Part shown: piece after piece, positions 1 through 6,806 of the stretch
How the letters are laid out: each line of letters opens with the position of its first letter
How positions within the stretch are numbered: the first letter of the stretch is position 1
From: JAUIBE01 sp035267185
GTDB taxonomy: Bacteria; Pseudomonadota; Gammaproteobacteria; Xanthomonadales; SZUA-36
Reading direction: 5' to 3'
DNA: 16,192 nt
Assembly: GCA_035267185.1 (NCBI GenBank)
Contig: DATFLY010000110.1
Coordinates: 1-16,192 of the forward strand
The notes under the pieces: model-generated
Told to the model about the DNA's origin: nothing
The model's input: only the letters and a program-made list of their open reading frames with translations
Database searches by the model: none
Made by a program: the position numbers and the translations under genes

Positions 1-233
1 TGAGCTTTCAAGAAGAGGCCCACTTTGCTTCGTAAAGGTTACGCGGTATTAATCCGGATTTCTCCGGGCTATCCCCCACCTCGAGGCAAATTCCTATGCA
101 TTACTCACCCGTCCGCCACTCGACAGCGACAAAGTCATCCCGAAGGAATCCTAGCGTCCTGTTTCCGTTCGACTTGCATGTGTTAAGCATGCCGCCAGCG
201 TTCAATCTGAGCCAGGATCAAACTCTTCAGTTT
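1..233 (-). rRNA. rrs: 16S ribosomal RNA, 5' end (partial)
   Basis: This is the first ~233 nt of the small-subunit rRNA, read on the minus strand and running off the left edge. The reverse complement begins AAACTGAAGAGTTTGATC, the almost invariant bacterial 16S start and 27F primer site. It continues through GAACGCTGGCGGCATGC, ACATGCAAGTCGAACGG and GGCGGACGGGTGAGTAATGC. The GGCATGCTTAACACATGCAAG form is typical of Gammaproteobacteria. The 5' boundary is placed by analogy with E. coli (AAATTGAAGAGTTTGATC), so it may be off by a few bases. The V1-V2 region is present and intact, but I cannot assign a genus by eye. Confidence 0.97.
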
Positions 234-332
234 ATAAAGGTTTGATGATTTACCAAAGCCGGCATAAAGCCGAACCCTGGCGTTTACATCTAAGTCTTAA
301 TAGCTGAAAGCTTAACCCGTGCTCCCGATTAC

Positions 333-348
333 TCTTGTCCGAAGACAA
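333..348 (-). other. UUCG-tetraloop hairpin in rRNA leader
   Basis: On the transcript strand the sequence reads CTTGTC TTCG GACAAG, a perfect 6-bp stem closed by a C(UUCG)G tetraloop, an exceptionally stable RNA loop. It lies about 100 nt upstream of mature 16S. No U-run follows, so it is not a terminator. A role in leader folding or rRNA processing is an inference. Confidence 0.6.
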
Positions 349-392
349 GTTTATTCAGGGCATGGTCGCTTTCTTCATGGCAAATTCCATGA

Positions 393-432
393 CGCAAGCG
401 CCCACACAAGTTACCTTATCTTGTAAATGAAC
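393..432 (-). promoter_or_regulatory. boxA-like antitermination element plus conserved leader block
   Basis: On the transcript strand, GTTCATTTACAA (432-421) matches the rRNA boxA core GCTCTTTAACAA at 9 of 12 positions. Thirteen bases later comes GTGTGGGCGCTTGCG (407-393), which corresponds to the GTGTGGGCACTCG block that follows boxA at about 15 nt in E. coli rrn leaders. Order and spacing match known rrn leaders, where NusB/NusE bind boxA to make RNA polymerase resistant to termination. The boxA match is imperfect. The conserved block makes the assignment fairly safe. Confidence 0.65.
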
Positions 433-456
433 TCAGACGTTTTTCGTTGCCACTTT

Positions 457-474
457 TTTCACCCGAGGGTGAAA
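457..474 (-). repeat. Perfect inverted repeat in rRNA leader
   Basis: On the transcript strand TTTCACCC is followed by TC and then GGGTGAAA, giving an 8-bp perfect palindrome with a minimal centre, in practice a 7-bp stem with a four-base loop CTCG. It is followed by A residues, not U residues, so it does not fit an intrinsic terminator in the rRNA direction. It lies 24 bases upstream of the boxA-like element, near where boxB-type hairpins sit in some rrn leaders. Confidence 0.5.
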
Positions 475-677
475 CCTGTAATAACGAAAAAGCCTGGGTC
501 GTTGTCCGAAGACGAAAACGCATTTCGCGCTTTCCGACCGCTGGCTACTTCCCACGCATCGTGGTTGGTTGCCCGTAATACTTCCCGCACGACAACAACC
601 GCGGCTTAACCCTCTCGGATCGCCGCGCCGGTTGGATTCGCAAATGGAATCGCCACCCGGTGCTGGGCGGGCCGACC

Positions 678-707
678 ATTATAACCGTCAAACGAAACTG
701 CAGTCAA
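678..707 (-). promoter_or_regulatory. rRNA promoter P2
   Basis: The minus strand carries TTGACT (707-702), an 18-bp spacer, and a perfect TATAAT (683-678). A G+C-rich discriminator (GGTCGGC) follows, the hallmark of promoters under stringent (ppGpp) control. The inferred start is near 671, about 438 nt before 16S. Upstream is A/T-rich sequence, including an eight-T tract at 746-739 on this strand, which could help as an UP-like or bent element although it is farther upstream than the usual UP position. The spacing of about 125 bp to P1 mirrors the tandem P1/P2 arrangement of E. coli rrn operons. Confidence 0.8.
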
Positions 708-761
708 CGCATAATGGGCGGAAATTTACCCGAATACGAAAAAAAACTTCTTTCCCGAATT

Positions 762-797
762 CCTCGCCCAAAATTGGTTCAGAACCATCAGGCGAGG
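762..797 (-). repeat. Nested inverted repeat at the P1 transcript 5' end
   Basis: On the transcript strand CCTCGCC (797-791) pairs with GGCGAGG (768-762). Between them lies a second inverted repeat, TGGTTC-T-GAACCA (787-775), followed by ATTTTG. The inferred P1 start (about 796) falls at the first arm, so the very first bases of the P1 transcript would fold into this structure. The inner hairpin plus four U residues could act as a weak terminator for readthrough from argH, or as a 5' protective fold. Both are inferences. Confidence 0.5.
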
Positions 798-802
798 AGC
801 GC

Positions 803-830
803 ATTATAGGAGTAAAGATTGAGACGTCAA
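803..830 (-). promoter_or_regulatory. rRNA promoter P1, overlapping the argH stop codon
   Basis: The minus strand reads TTGACG (830-825), a 16-bp spacer, TATAAT (808-803), then the discriminator GCGCTC, very close to the TATAATGCGC of E. coli rrn P1 promoters. The inferred start is near 796. The argH stop codon TGA (829-827) lies inside the -35 hexamer. The A/T-rich last codons of argH (Lys-Asn-Asn-Gln-Gln-Lys) occupy the position of an UP element, about -38 to -59. The 16-bp spacer and G+C-rich discriminator are typical of strong, stringently controlled rRNA promoters. Fis sites, if present, would lie inside argH; I did not identify any. Confidence 0.8.
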
Positions 831-2146
831 CCCTTTTGTTGATTATTTTTCAAAAGAAGTTTTTGAAGCCGCTCACCAATCACTTCCAATTGCAGATCAG
901 CATGCGCGCCAGGAGACACTCTCCGGGCAAGACTGGCCTGTGGATCGCCCTTTTCAATCTGGTCAATTTGCTGCTTGGTGCGTCGATAGGCTTCACGAAA
1001 CGGCACACCGTCAACAGCCAGTTCAACTGTAATGTCTGTAGCAAAAGCATCGGCAGTCAGCGCATCAGACATCCGTGTCTTGTCAAACTTCATACCTGAA
1101 ATCAGTCCCGGAACAATGGATAGAGCTTGCAGGGTCGCGCTGATTCCCCTCAGCAACGGCGCCTTGGTGAATTGCAAATCACGATGATATCCGGAGGGCA
1201 AAGACAGGATGCTCTGGATCTCATGAACCGCCGCATCCACAACGGCGACTCGCGCACGCAACAGTTCCACCAGGTCAGGATTCTTCTTGTTGGGCATGAT
1301 CGATGATCCGGTGGTGAACTTTTCAGGCAGGTTTACAAAACCGAACTCGGCACTCGCAAACAGGCTCAGGTCCCATGCCAAACGCTGGACGTCTCTCAGC
1401 ACATGGCCTGCCACCTGCAGAGCCATGACTTCAAATTTACCGCGACTGTTTTGTACATTGACCGGGTTAATCTGTGTCCGCGAAAACCCCAGTTCCGTGC
1501 TGACACCGTCCCGGTCAAGCGGAAGATTGACACCGTAGCCGGCCGCAGTTCCCAGGGGATTGCAATCAAGCGCCTTGGCAGTGGCAACAGCAAACTCAAG
1601 ATCATCCGTGAACGCTTCTGCAAAACCGGCCATCCACATTCCCACGCTGGAGGGGACCGCAGGTTGCAGGTGGGTATAGCCAGGCATGGCAACATCCTTG
1701 TCCTGACTGGCACGCTTCAGGCAGGCCTGTGCAATCTCTGCGGTCTGTGTCTGCATTTCAGCCAGCGAATGCTTCAAATACAATCGGACGGCCACTTGCA
1801 CCTGGTCATTCCGACTTCGACCCGTGTGCACCTTGCCCCCAAGTGATGAAGATCGCTGGCTGAGAAAATATTCGATGGCTGAATGGCCATCCTCAAAGCG
1901 CGCATCAAGCACAAAGTCACCAAGTCGAAACTGTTCCGCCAATTCATCCAGCCACTGAACCAGCTGACTGGCATCGTCATCTGAAAGCACCCCGATACGG
2001 GCCAGCCCGTTCACATGGGCCTGGGTGGCAAGAACGTCAAACGGAAAAAGCGCCTGGTCAAGGATGACATCCTCGCCGGCGAGGAACTCCATGACCTGCT
2101 TGTCTTCATCATGTTCCGATCCGGAATGCCATATTGGATTAGTCAT
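827..2146 (-). CDS. argH: Argininosuccinate lyase
   Basis: It cleaves argininosuccinate to arginine and fumarate, the last step of arginine synthesis, as a cytosolic homotetramer of the fumarase/aspartase superfamily. At 439 aa it is somewhat shorter than the common ~460 aa enzymes, which agrees with the Xanthomonas-type ArgH it resembles (N-terminal FLAGEDVILD, EDGHSAIE at 85-92). Superfamily signatures are present: HTGRSRNDQV (107-116), GYTHLQPA with the conserved His159, and the flexible signature loop GSSIMPNKKNPD (280-291) carrying the catalytic serine. The ATG overlaps the argC stop as ATGA, so translation is probably coupled. It is the last gene of the arg operon. No terminator separates it from rRNA promoter P1, whose -35 box contains its stop codon. 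Confidence 0.96.
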   Translation of the reverse strand: MTNPIWHSGSEHDEDKQVMEFLAGEDVILDQALFPFDVLATQAHVNGLARIGVLSDDDASQLVQWLDELAEQFRLGDFVLDARFEDGHSAIEYFLSQRSSSLGGKVHTGRSRNDQVQVAVRLYLKHSLAEMQTQTAEIAQACLKRASQDKDVAMPGYTHLQPAVPSSVGMWMAGFAEAFTDDLEFAVATAKALDCNPLGTAAGYGVNLPLDRDGVSTELGFSRTQINPVNVQNSRGKFEVMALQVAGHVLRDVQRLAWDLSLFASAEFGFVNLPEKFTTGSSIMPNKKNPDLVELLRARVAVVDAAVHEIQSILSLPSGYHRDLQFTKAPLLRGISATLQALSIVPGLISGMKFDKTRMSDALTADAFATDITVELAVDGVPFREAYRRTKQQIDQIEKGDPQASLARRVSPGAHADLQLEVIGERLQKLLLKNNQQKG

Positions 2147-3090
2147 AACGGTATTCCCAGGTGTTGATCCAGCCCGAACGCGAGATTCAGATTTTGCATC
2201 GCCTGCGTGGCGGCACCCTTGAGCAGATTGTCCAGCACGCAGACCATGCTGACTGCGCCTGGCTGAGACTGGCTTACTGTAAACCCACCGATCAGCGCGC
2301 CATGCCGGCCCACAATTTCTGCGACCTCCGGAATCCCGGCTTGAACTTCGACCAGCTCACTGTCCTTGTAGAACGCCTGGTATTTTTCCAGCAAGGCAGT
2401 TTCTTCGACAGGCTGCTGAAGTTCGAAAGCCCCCGTCAGGCTGATGCCGCGAAAGAACGATGCCACATGAGGGAGGAACCTTACTGATCGCCCCATTTGG
2501 TGACTCACTTCTTTCTCGTGAATATGATCTATGAGGGAGTACGGCATGAGGTTATCCTGCAATGCTTCTGTATTATTTCTTCGACTGGGTGTGCGGCCTG
2601 CACCACTGTATCCCGAAACACCAAAACCCACCGGGGTGCCTGCAAACTCATTGATCAGGGGTGCAAGCAGCAGTTGAAATGCTGTTGCATAGCATCCGGG
2701 GTTTGCAATCCTTCTCGCTCCCGGTTGCGACTGGCCCGGCATCTCGGGCAATCCATAAGTCCATGTTGAATCAAAACGATAATCAGCGCTCAGATCAACG
2801 ATGATTGCATGCTTGTGAGCCTGATCAATAGCGGCAACATACCGGGCAGCATGCCCATTGGGCAGTGCCAGCACATAAGCATCTGCCGGATATTCGACGA
2901 TATCGGCAGGCAGGATTGACGAAAACGAAAGCGAACAATCGTCCATCCCACCGATCTGCCCGGCAACGGACTCACCGGAAGCCGACCTTGAGCCAATGGC
3001 AACCAGGTCGAACTCAGGGTGTCGCCACAATAGCGGGACAAGTTCATTCCCGGTGTAGCCGCGACCCCCGATGACGACGATTCGATTCAT
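2143..3090 (-). CDS. argC: N-acetyl-gamma-glutamyl-phosphate reductase
   Basis: It reduces N-acetylglutamyl phosphate with NADPH to N-acetylglutamate semialdehyde. At 315 aa it is of normal length for the short ArgC class. The N-terminal Rossmann segment carries GGRGYTGNEL (8-17), and the nucleophilic Cys133 sits in ANPGCYATA (129-137). The motif GVSGYSGAGR, expected at the substrate site, is also present. The start ATG overlaps the stop of the upstream kinase/synthase fusion (3087-3090, ATGA), and its own stop overlaps the argH start in the same way. The reduced product passes to ArgD, which is not in this window. Confidence 0.95.
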   Translation of the reverse strand: MNRIVVIGGRGYTGNELVPLLWRHPEFDLVAIGSRSASGESVAGQIGGMDDCSLSFSSILPADIVEYPADAYVLALPNGHAARYVAAIDQAHKHAIIVDLSADYRFDSTWTYGLPEMPGQSQPGARRIANPGCYATAFQLLLAPLINEFAGTPVGFGVSGYSGAGRTPSRRNNTEALQDNLMPYSLIDHIHEKEVSHQMGRSVRFLPHVASFFRGISLTGAFELQQPVEETALLEKYQAFYKDSELVEVQAGIPEVAEIVGRHGALIGGFTVSQSQPGAVSMVCVLDNLLKGAATQAMQNLNLAFGLDQHLGIPL

Positions 3091-4457
3091 GGGCTTTTTC
3101 CGGATCGCCCGGGGCCTCTTGGCAACCAGCTCTCCGGGCGATCAAAACAGTCATCCCGGCATGCCTCGATCTCATTCATGTCTGTCAGTCCACGGCTGAA
3201 GGCAATCCACTGTTCACTTGAAAAATGGGTATCCGCCTGCTCGTAATACCAGCGGGTGAGGGTATTGCCGGTTCGCGAACGCCAGTACAGTTTTGGATAT
3301 CGATGGATCAGGGTTTGCCAGACCGATGAACCCAGACCGGCGCCCTGCGCTTTGGGGGTTACGGCAAACTTGTCCAGGTAAGGCAAGCCGTTGACGCCCT
3401 TGCGAACGATTGCGATTGCGCCATTCGATTCGCTTCGAATCAGGCACTCGAGGTCGTCCTGGTCAAAAAAGCCTGACCCCATTTTCCGATGAAAGCTGTT
3501 TTCAAGCAGGTCAGTCAGTTCAGGGATCAGCGACGCATCAATTTTATCTTCCACCAGTACCTGTTCACCTTGTCGTACCAGGGTGCCGGCGCCGCGGTGA
3601 GTAAAGAGTTCGGTGGCCAGGTTATCCACTGACGTAATCGAGACGGACGCTGTTTCGGGCAATTTCGAAAGCATCTGGGCAATCTGATCAAGTTTCAGCA
3701 ACATGCCGGAATGCACCCAGTCCTGTGAGCGCAGGTATTCCAGATCGTTTCGCAGGCTGATGGCAGTGATCACGCGGCCCACCGCGTCCAGCAAGCCACC
3801 ATTGGCTGTCAGGAAAATAATCTTGTGGGGACGAACCTGCCAGACAATTTCACGTGCAGCAAAATCCGCATTGATATTCATCACCTGGCCGCTGGCGTTT
3901 TCTCCCAGGCATGCCACCACGGGCAAGGCGCCTGACTGAACCACATCACGCAGGGCTTCCAGATCCACCTTTTGAACTTCCCCGACCAAACCGTAGCGGG
4001 ATTCATCGAGAAACTCACATTGAAAAACGCCATGCTGAATTCCCTGCGCCATCACGCCCTGTTTTTGTAGCGCATGCACCAGGCGGCGATTGATTCGATA
4101 GACCATGGGCCGGACCACTTCCATGACTTCCGGAGTGGTTACTCGCAATCCGTCGCGCTTGACGGTTTCAATATCAGCATCCACCAACGCCCGGTCCAAC
4201 TGCGGACCGGCGCCGTGAACCAAAATGGGCATCAGGCCAAGATCGTGCAATAGCGCCAGGGCTTCTGCCAGCAAGTCGAGCTGCTCATCCAGCACAGCGC
4301 CACCGATCTTGATGACGGCAAAACGCATCGAGTCAGCTGCACTGAACTGATTCAGATAGTAGCGCGCTTCCTTGGATGTACCCAGTTGGTTAAGAACCTG
4401 GCTGACAACTTTTCTGAGTGACCGGGATGTCCGATCAGGATTGGTGGTTTCATTCAT
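3087..4457 (-). CDS. argB: Bifunctional N-acetylglutamate synthase / N-acetylglutamate kinase
   Basis: A single 456-aa protein provides the first two steps: acetylation of glutamate from acetyl-CoA and ATP phosphorylation of acetylglutamate. Residues about 45-300 are an amino-acid kinase domain with KIGGA (50-54), HGAGPQ (81-86), NINADFAA (194-201) and GMLLK (251-255). Residues about 305-440 are a GNAT domain with LDKFAV (361-366), the acetyl-CoA loop QGAGLGSSVW (371-380) and YWRSRTGN (391-398). This matches the NAGS-K fusions of Xanthomonas, related to vertebrate NAGS. A longer frame starts at 4559 but would invade argE by about 100 bases. The ATG at 4457 forms an ATGA overlap with the argE stop and begins just before the conserved part, so I prefer it. 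Allosteric control by arginine is known in this family, not visible here. Confidence 0.93.
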   Translation of the reverse strand: MNETTNPDRTSRSLRKVVSQVLNQLGTSKEARYYLNQFSAADSMRFAVIKIGGAVLDEQLDLLAEALALLHDLGLMPILVHGAGPQLDRALVDADIETVKRDGLRVTTPEVMEVVRPMVYRINRRLVHALQKQGVMAQGIQHGVFQCEFLDESRYGLVGEVQKVDLEALRDVVQSGALPVVACLGENASGQVMNINADFAAREIVWQVRPHKIIFLTANGGLLDAVGRVITAISLRNDLEYLRSQDWVHSGMLLKLDQIAQMLSKLPETASVSITSVDNLATELFTHRGAGTLVRQGEQVLVEDKIDASLIPELTDLLENSFHRKMGSGFFDQDDLECLIRSESNGAIAIVRKGVNGLPYLDKFAVTPKAQGAGLGSSVWQTLIHRYPKLYWRSRTGNTLTRWYYEQADTHFSSEQWIAFSRGLTDMNEIEACRDDCFDRPESWLPRGPGRSGKSP

Positions 4458-5569
4458 AGTTCTTGTGCCGCTCTGTTCGATGACGGCCCTCCATGGTCGA
4501 GCCGGATTATTCGCTTGTAAATTTGATGGGCATGGGAAAGCTGATTCAGTGATACCCACTCATCAGCCACATGTGCCTGTTCAATATGCCCCGGCCCAAG
4601 CACCAGGGCCGGCAGCCCGAATTCAGAAAATATCGACGCTTCGGTCCAGAAATCGACAGGGTCACCCAGTTCAAGTTGCATCGATTCTGCGAAGGCTTTT
4701 GCTTTGTCTGAGTTCTGTCCGTCTGCTGGAAGTGGTTCTCCGGTAAACGGGACTTCCCAGTTCACTTGTGCGCCCTGGGGTGCACATTGAACCAGCTGAT
4801 TGACGAATGCCTTGTTGGATGCGCCTGGCTTTAATCGTGCACTGGCATGGGCAAAGACTTTCCCGGCAATGACATTGCTCTTGGTGCCACCCTCAACCAG
4901 TCCGATGTTGAGACAGGTTCCAGGGTCACTGTTGGAAGACTTTAAAGACTCCGCAAGCTCCAGACCGGCCGCTGCCCAGCGCGTGAACTGATGTATGGCA
5001 TTGTCCTCAAGGGTACGGGCTTCCGAGGAATGCCCGGGCTCACCGATGAACCATGCTTTGATGGATACATAACCGCGGTGGCCGAGTATGGCTTTGCACC
5101 CGGTGGGTTCAGCGACGATGACCTGTTCAAAATCCCCACCCTGACCTGATTCAAGGAATCGTCGGACACAACAACCGCCTGCCCCTTCCTCATCAGTGGT
5201 AAACAACATTGCCATGTGCTCAGGAACCTGCTCTGCGATTGCAAGCAGGCATGCTGCAGCACCCTTGATATCGCAAGCGCCTCGAGCAAATGCCTTGTCA
5301 TCACGAAGGGCCAGCTTCAGTGGTTCGCCGTGCCAGCCTTCTCCAATGGGCACTGTGTCCAGGTGAACATTAAAAAGAATGCGCGGCTTGCCCCTGCAGG
5401 CAAGAAAACTGACGTGGCCGTCACCATGATCCCATATTCGGGTCGTAAAGTGCCCATCCAGAATCGAACGCATGTAAGAAAAAATCCCGCTATCAGCAGA
5501 AATATCCCGCGGCGGGTTTTGGGTATCGAAACCAACCAGGTGCTGCAGGTGGTTGATGACACGCTCCAT
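4454..5569 (-). CDS. argE: N-acetylcitrulline deacetylase (ArgE-like, M20 metallopeptidase family)
   Basis: This M20-family zinc hydrolase most probably removes acetate from N-acetylcitrulline to give citrulline for ArgG. Metal-site residues are visible: HLD (69-71), D100 in CDIKGA, the catalytic and metal glutamates in TDEE (125-128), E154 in AEPT, and a C-terminal His in GPGHIEQAH (325-333). The N-terminal FDTQNPPR and C-terminal DFWTEAS, GPGHIEQAH resemble Xanthomonas acetylcitrulline deacetylase more than E. coli acetylornithine deacetylase, and the neighbouring carbamoyltransferase supplies that substrate. The frame is open to 5638, but the ATG at 5569 (371 aa) has a strong GGAGAGG ribosome site six bases upstream and avoids overlap with argG, so it is chosen. 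The stop overlaps the next start (ATGA). Activity on acetylornithine cannot be excluded. Confidence 0.9.
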   Translation of the reverse strand: MERVINHLQHLVGFDTQNPPRDISADSGIFSYMRSILDGHFTTRIWDHGDGHVSFLACRGKPRILFNVHLDTVPIGEGWHGEPLKLALRDDKAFARGACDIKGAAACLLAIAEQVPEHMAMLFTTDEEGAGGCCVRRFLESGQGGDFEQVIVAEPTGCKAILGHRGYVSIKAWFIGEPGHSSEARTLEDNAIHQFTRWAAAGLELAESLKSSNSDPGTCLNIGLVEGGTKSNVIAGKVFAHASARLKPGASNKAFVNQLVQCAPQGAQVNWEVPFTGEPLPADGQNSDKAKAFAESMQLELGDPVDFWTEASIFSEFGLPALVLGPGHIEQAHVADEWVSLNQLSHAHQIYKRIIRLDHGGPSSNRAAQEL

Positions 5570-5606
5570 CACCAACCTCTCCACGAGCTGAAAAATTGAC
5601 TGCACA

Positions 5607-6806
5607 TCACGGTTTCTGGCTCCTGACACGGTTGGCAAGGGTGGAGCTCTGGCCTGTCAGCTTGATGAAGCCGACAGCTTCCTCGGGAGACCAGTCAGAA
5701 CGCTGCGCATAAACTGCGTCCGGATTATGAATGCGAAAATCAGACTCTATCGCTGTCGCCAGCAGGTGCCCACCCTGGCTCTGCATACGCACGGTGCCTG
5801 TCACGTAATCCTGTGAGCTGGCAAGGTAGGCTTCCAGGTCTTTCTTCTGGGGCTCAAAGAAAAAGCCTGAATACACGAGCTCGGCCCAGCGCGCGGAGAT
5901 GACCTCGCGAAACTGATTCTGAAAGCGTGTGTTGACGACATCTTCCAAAGCCTGGTGCGCAACCAGCAGGCCATCGATGCCCGGGCACTCAAATGCGATT
6001 CTGCCTTTGAGGCCAATCGTGACATCTCCCGTGTAGATGTGCCGGCCAATACCATATTGACCCAATCGGTCATTCAATGACCCCAGAAGTGCCGGCCCGG
6101 TCATTGCCTCTCCATCAATGGAAACAGCAATGCCCTGTTCAAAGCCGATGGTCAGATCGAGTGGCTCAGCAGGCCAGTCGGCCCGATCTCCTGTAATCAA
6201 CCAGGCATCCTCATCGGGCGCGCAGTATTCGTCAATTTCGCTGCCTGAAATCGTGACACCCAGGATATTTTCATTGATCGAATACCGACTGCTGGAGTCG
6301 TTCACGGTGAAACCGGCCTGCTCCATCGTTTCGATTTCATGATCTCGCACTGCAACGACGCGCGACTGAAGGTCCCTGATGGGTGCATGCAATTCATAAT
6401 CACCCAGGCTTCGCACTGTCTGGTCAAAACGCATCTGGTCATTACCCATGCCGGTACAACCGTGCGCAAAATGACGGGTGCCCAGATCTTCGCATAGCTC
6501 AAGACAATGCCTGACAATCAGGTAACGGTCTGAACAAAGCAGCGGATACTCGCCGCGCACGCGCGCATGGCTCCAGACCAGTGGCACCACGAATTCACTC
6601 CAGATCTGGTGCGAAACGTCAAGTTCATGATGCTGCACCGCACCAAGCTTCAGGGCTTTTCGTGCAATCGACTGCCTGGCTTCAGCATCCATCCCGCCTG
6701 TGTCCACGAAGGCCGTGTGAACCTCATAACCCTGGGCTGCGAGATCGAGAACACAGTAGCTGGTATCCAGACCACCGGAAAACGCCAGAACAATTTTCTC
6801 ACTCAA
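5607..6806 (-). CDS. argG: Argininosuccinate synthase
   Basis: It joins citrulline and aspartate using ATP (via a citrullyl-AMP intermediate) to make argininosuccinate. At 399 aa it is of the usual length for the type I bacterial enzyme. The N-terminal PP-loop AFSGGLDTS (8-16) binds ATP, and the segment GCTGMGNDQMRFD is the citrulline/aspartate-binding region. The start codon is TTG, and the junction with the upstream gene reads TTGA (6806-6803). An AGGAG ribosome site lies eight bases before the TTG, and the initial MSEKIVLAFSGG is the normal family N-terminus. A 37-bp gap to the argE start is the only real intergenic space in the operon. Confidence 0.95.
   Translation of the reverse strand: MSEKIVLAFSGGLDTSYCVLDLAAQGYEVHTAFVDTGGMDAEARQSIARKALKLGAVQHHELDVSHQIWSEFVVPLVWSHARVRGEYPLLCSDRYLIVRHCLELCEDLGTRHFAHGCTGMGNDQMRFDQTVRSLGDYELHAPIRDLQSRVVAVRDHEIETMEQAGFTVNDSSSRYSINENILGVTISGSEIDEYCAPDEDAWLITGDRADWPAEPLDLTIGFEQGIAVSIDGEAMTGPALLGSLNDRLGQYGIGRHIYTGDVTIGLKGRIAFECPGIDGLLVAHQALEDVVNTRFQNQFREVISARWAELVYSGFFFEPQKKDLEAYLASSQDYVTGTVRMQSQGGHLLATAIESDFRIHNPDAVYAQRSDWSPEEAVGFIKLTGQSSTLANRVRSQKP

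Larger units (their letters stand above)
234..671 (-). other. rRNA operon leader (transcribed spacer upstream of 16S)
   Basis: This is the non-coding leader between the inferred P2 transcription start (about 671) and 16S. At roughly 440 nt it is clearly longer than the E. coli P2-to-16S leader. It holds a boxA-like element with the conserved GTGTGGGC block (393-432), a UUCG-capped hairpin (333-348), a perfect inverted repeat (457-474), and a 12-bp direct repeat TTGTCCGAAGAC at 335-346 and 502-513. A small 60-codon frame on the plus strand here (427-609) has no protein-like features and runs against the rRNA. I see no real gene in this stretch. Confidence 0.8.

Noticed and set aside
457..474. 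Perfect palindrome in the rRNA leader considered as a terminator
   Set aside because: In the rRNA direction it is followed by A residues; the T-run lies on the wrong side. Kept only as an inverted repeat.
569..1099. 176-codon plus-strand frame spanning the rRNA promoters and the argH 3' end
   Set aside because: It lies opposite the rRNA promoters and argH, its translation is low-complexity and unlike any protein family, and it has no ribosome site. It is a shadow of argH codon bias.
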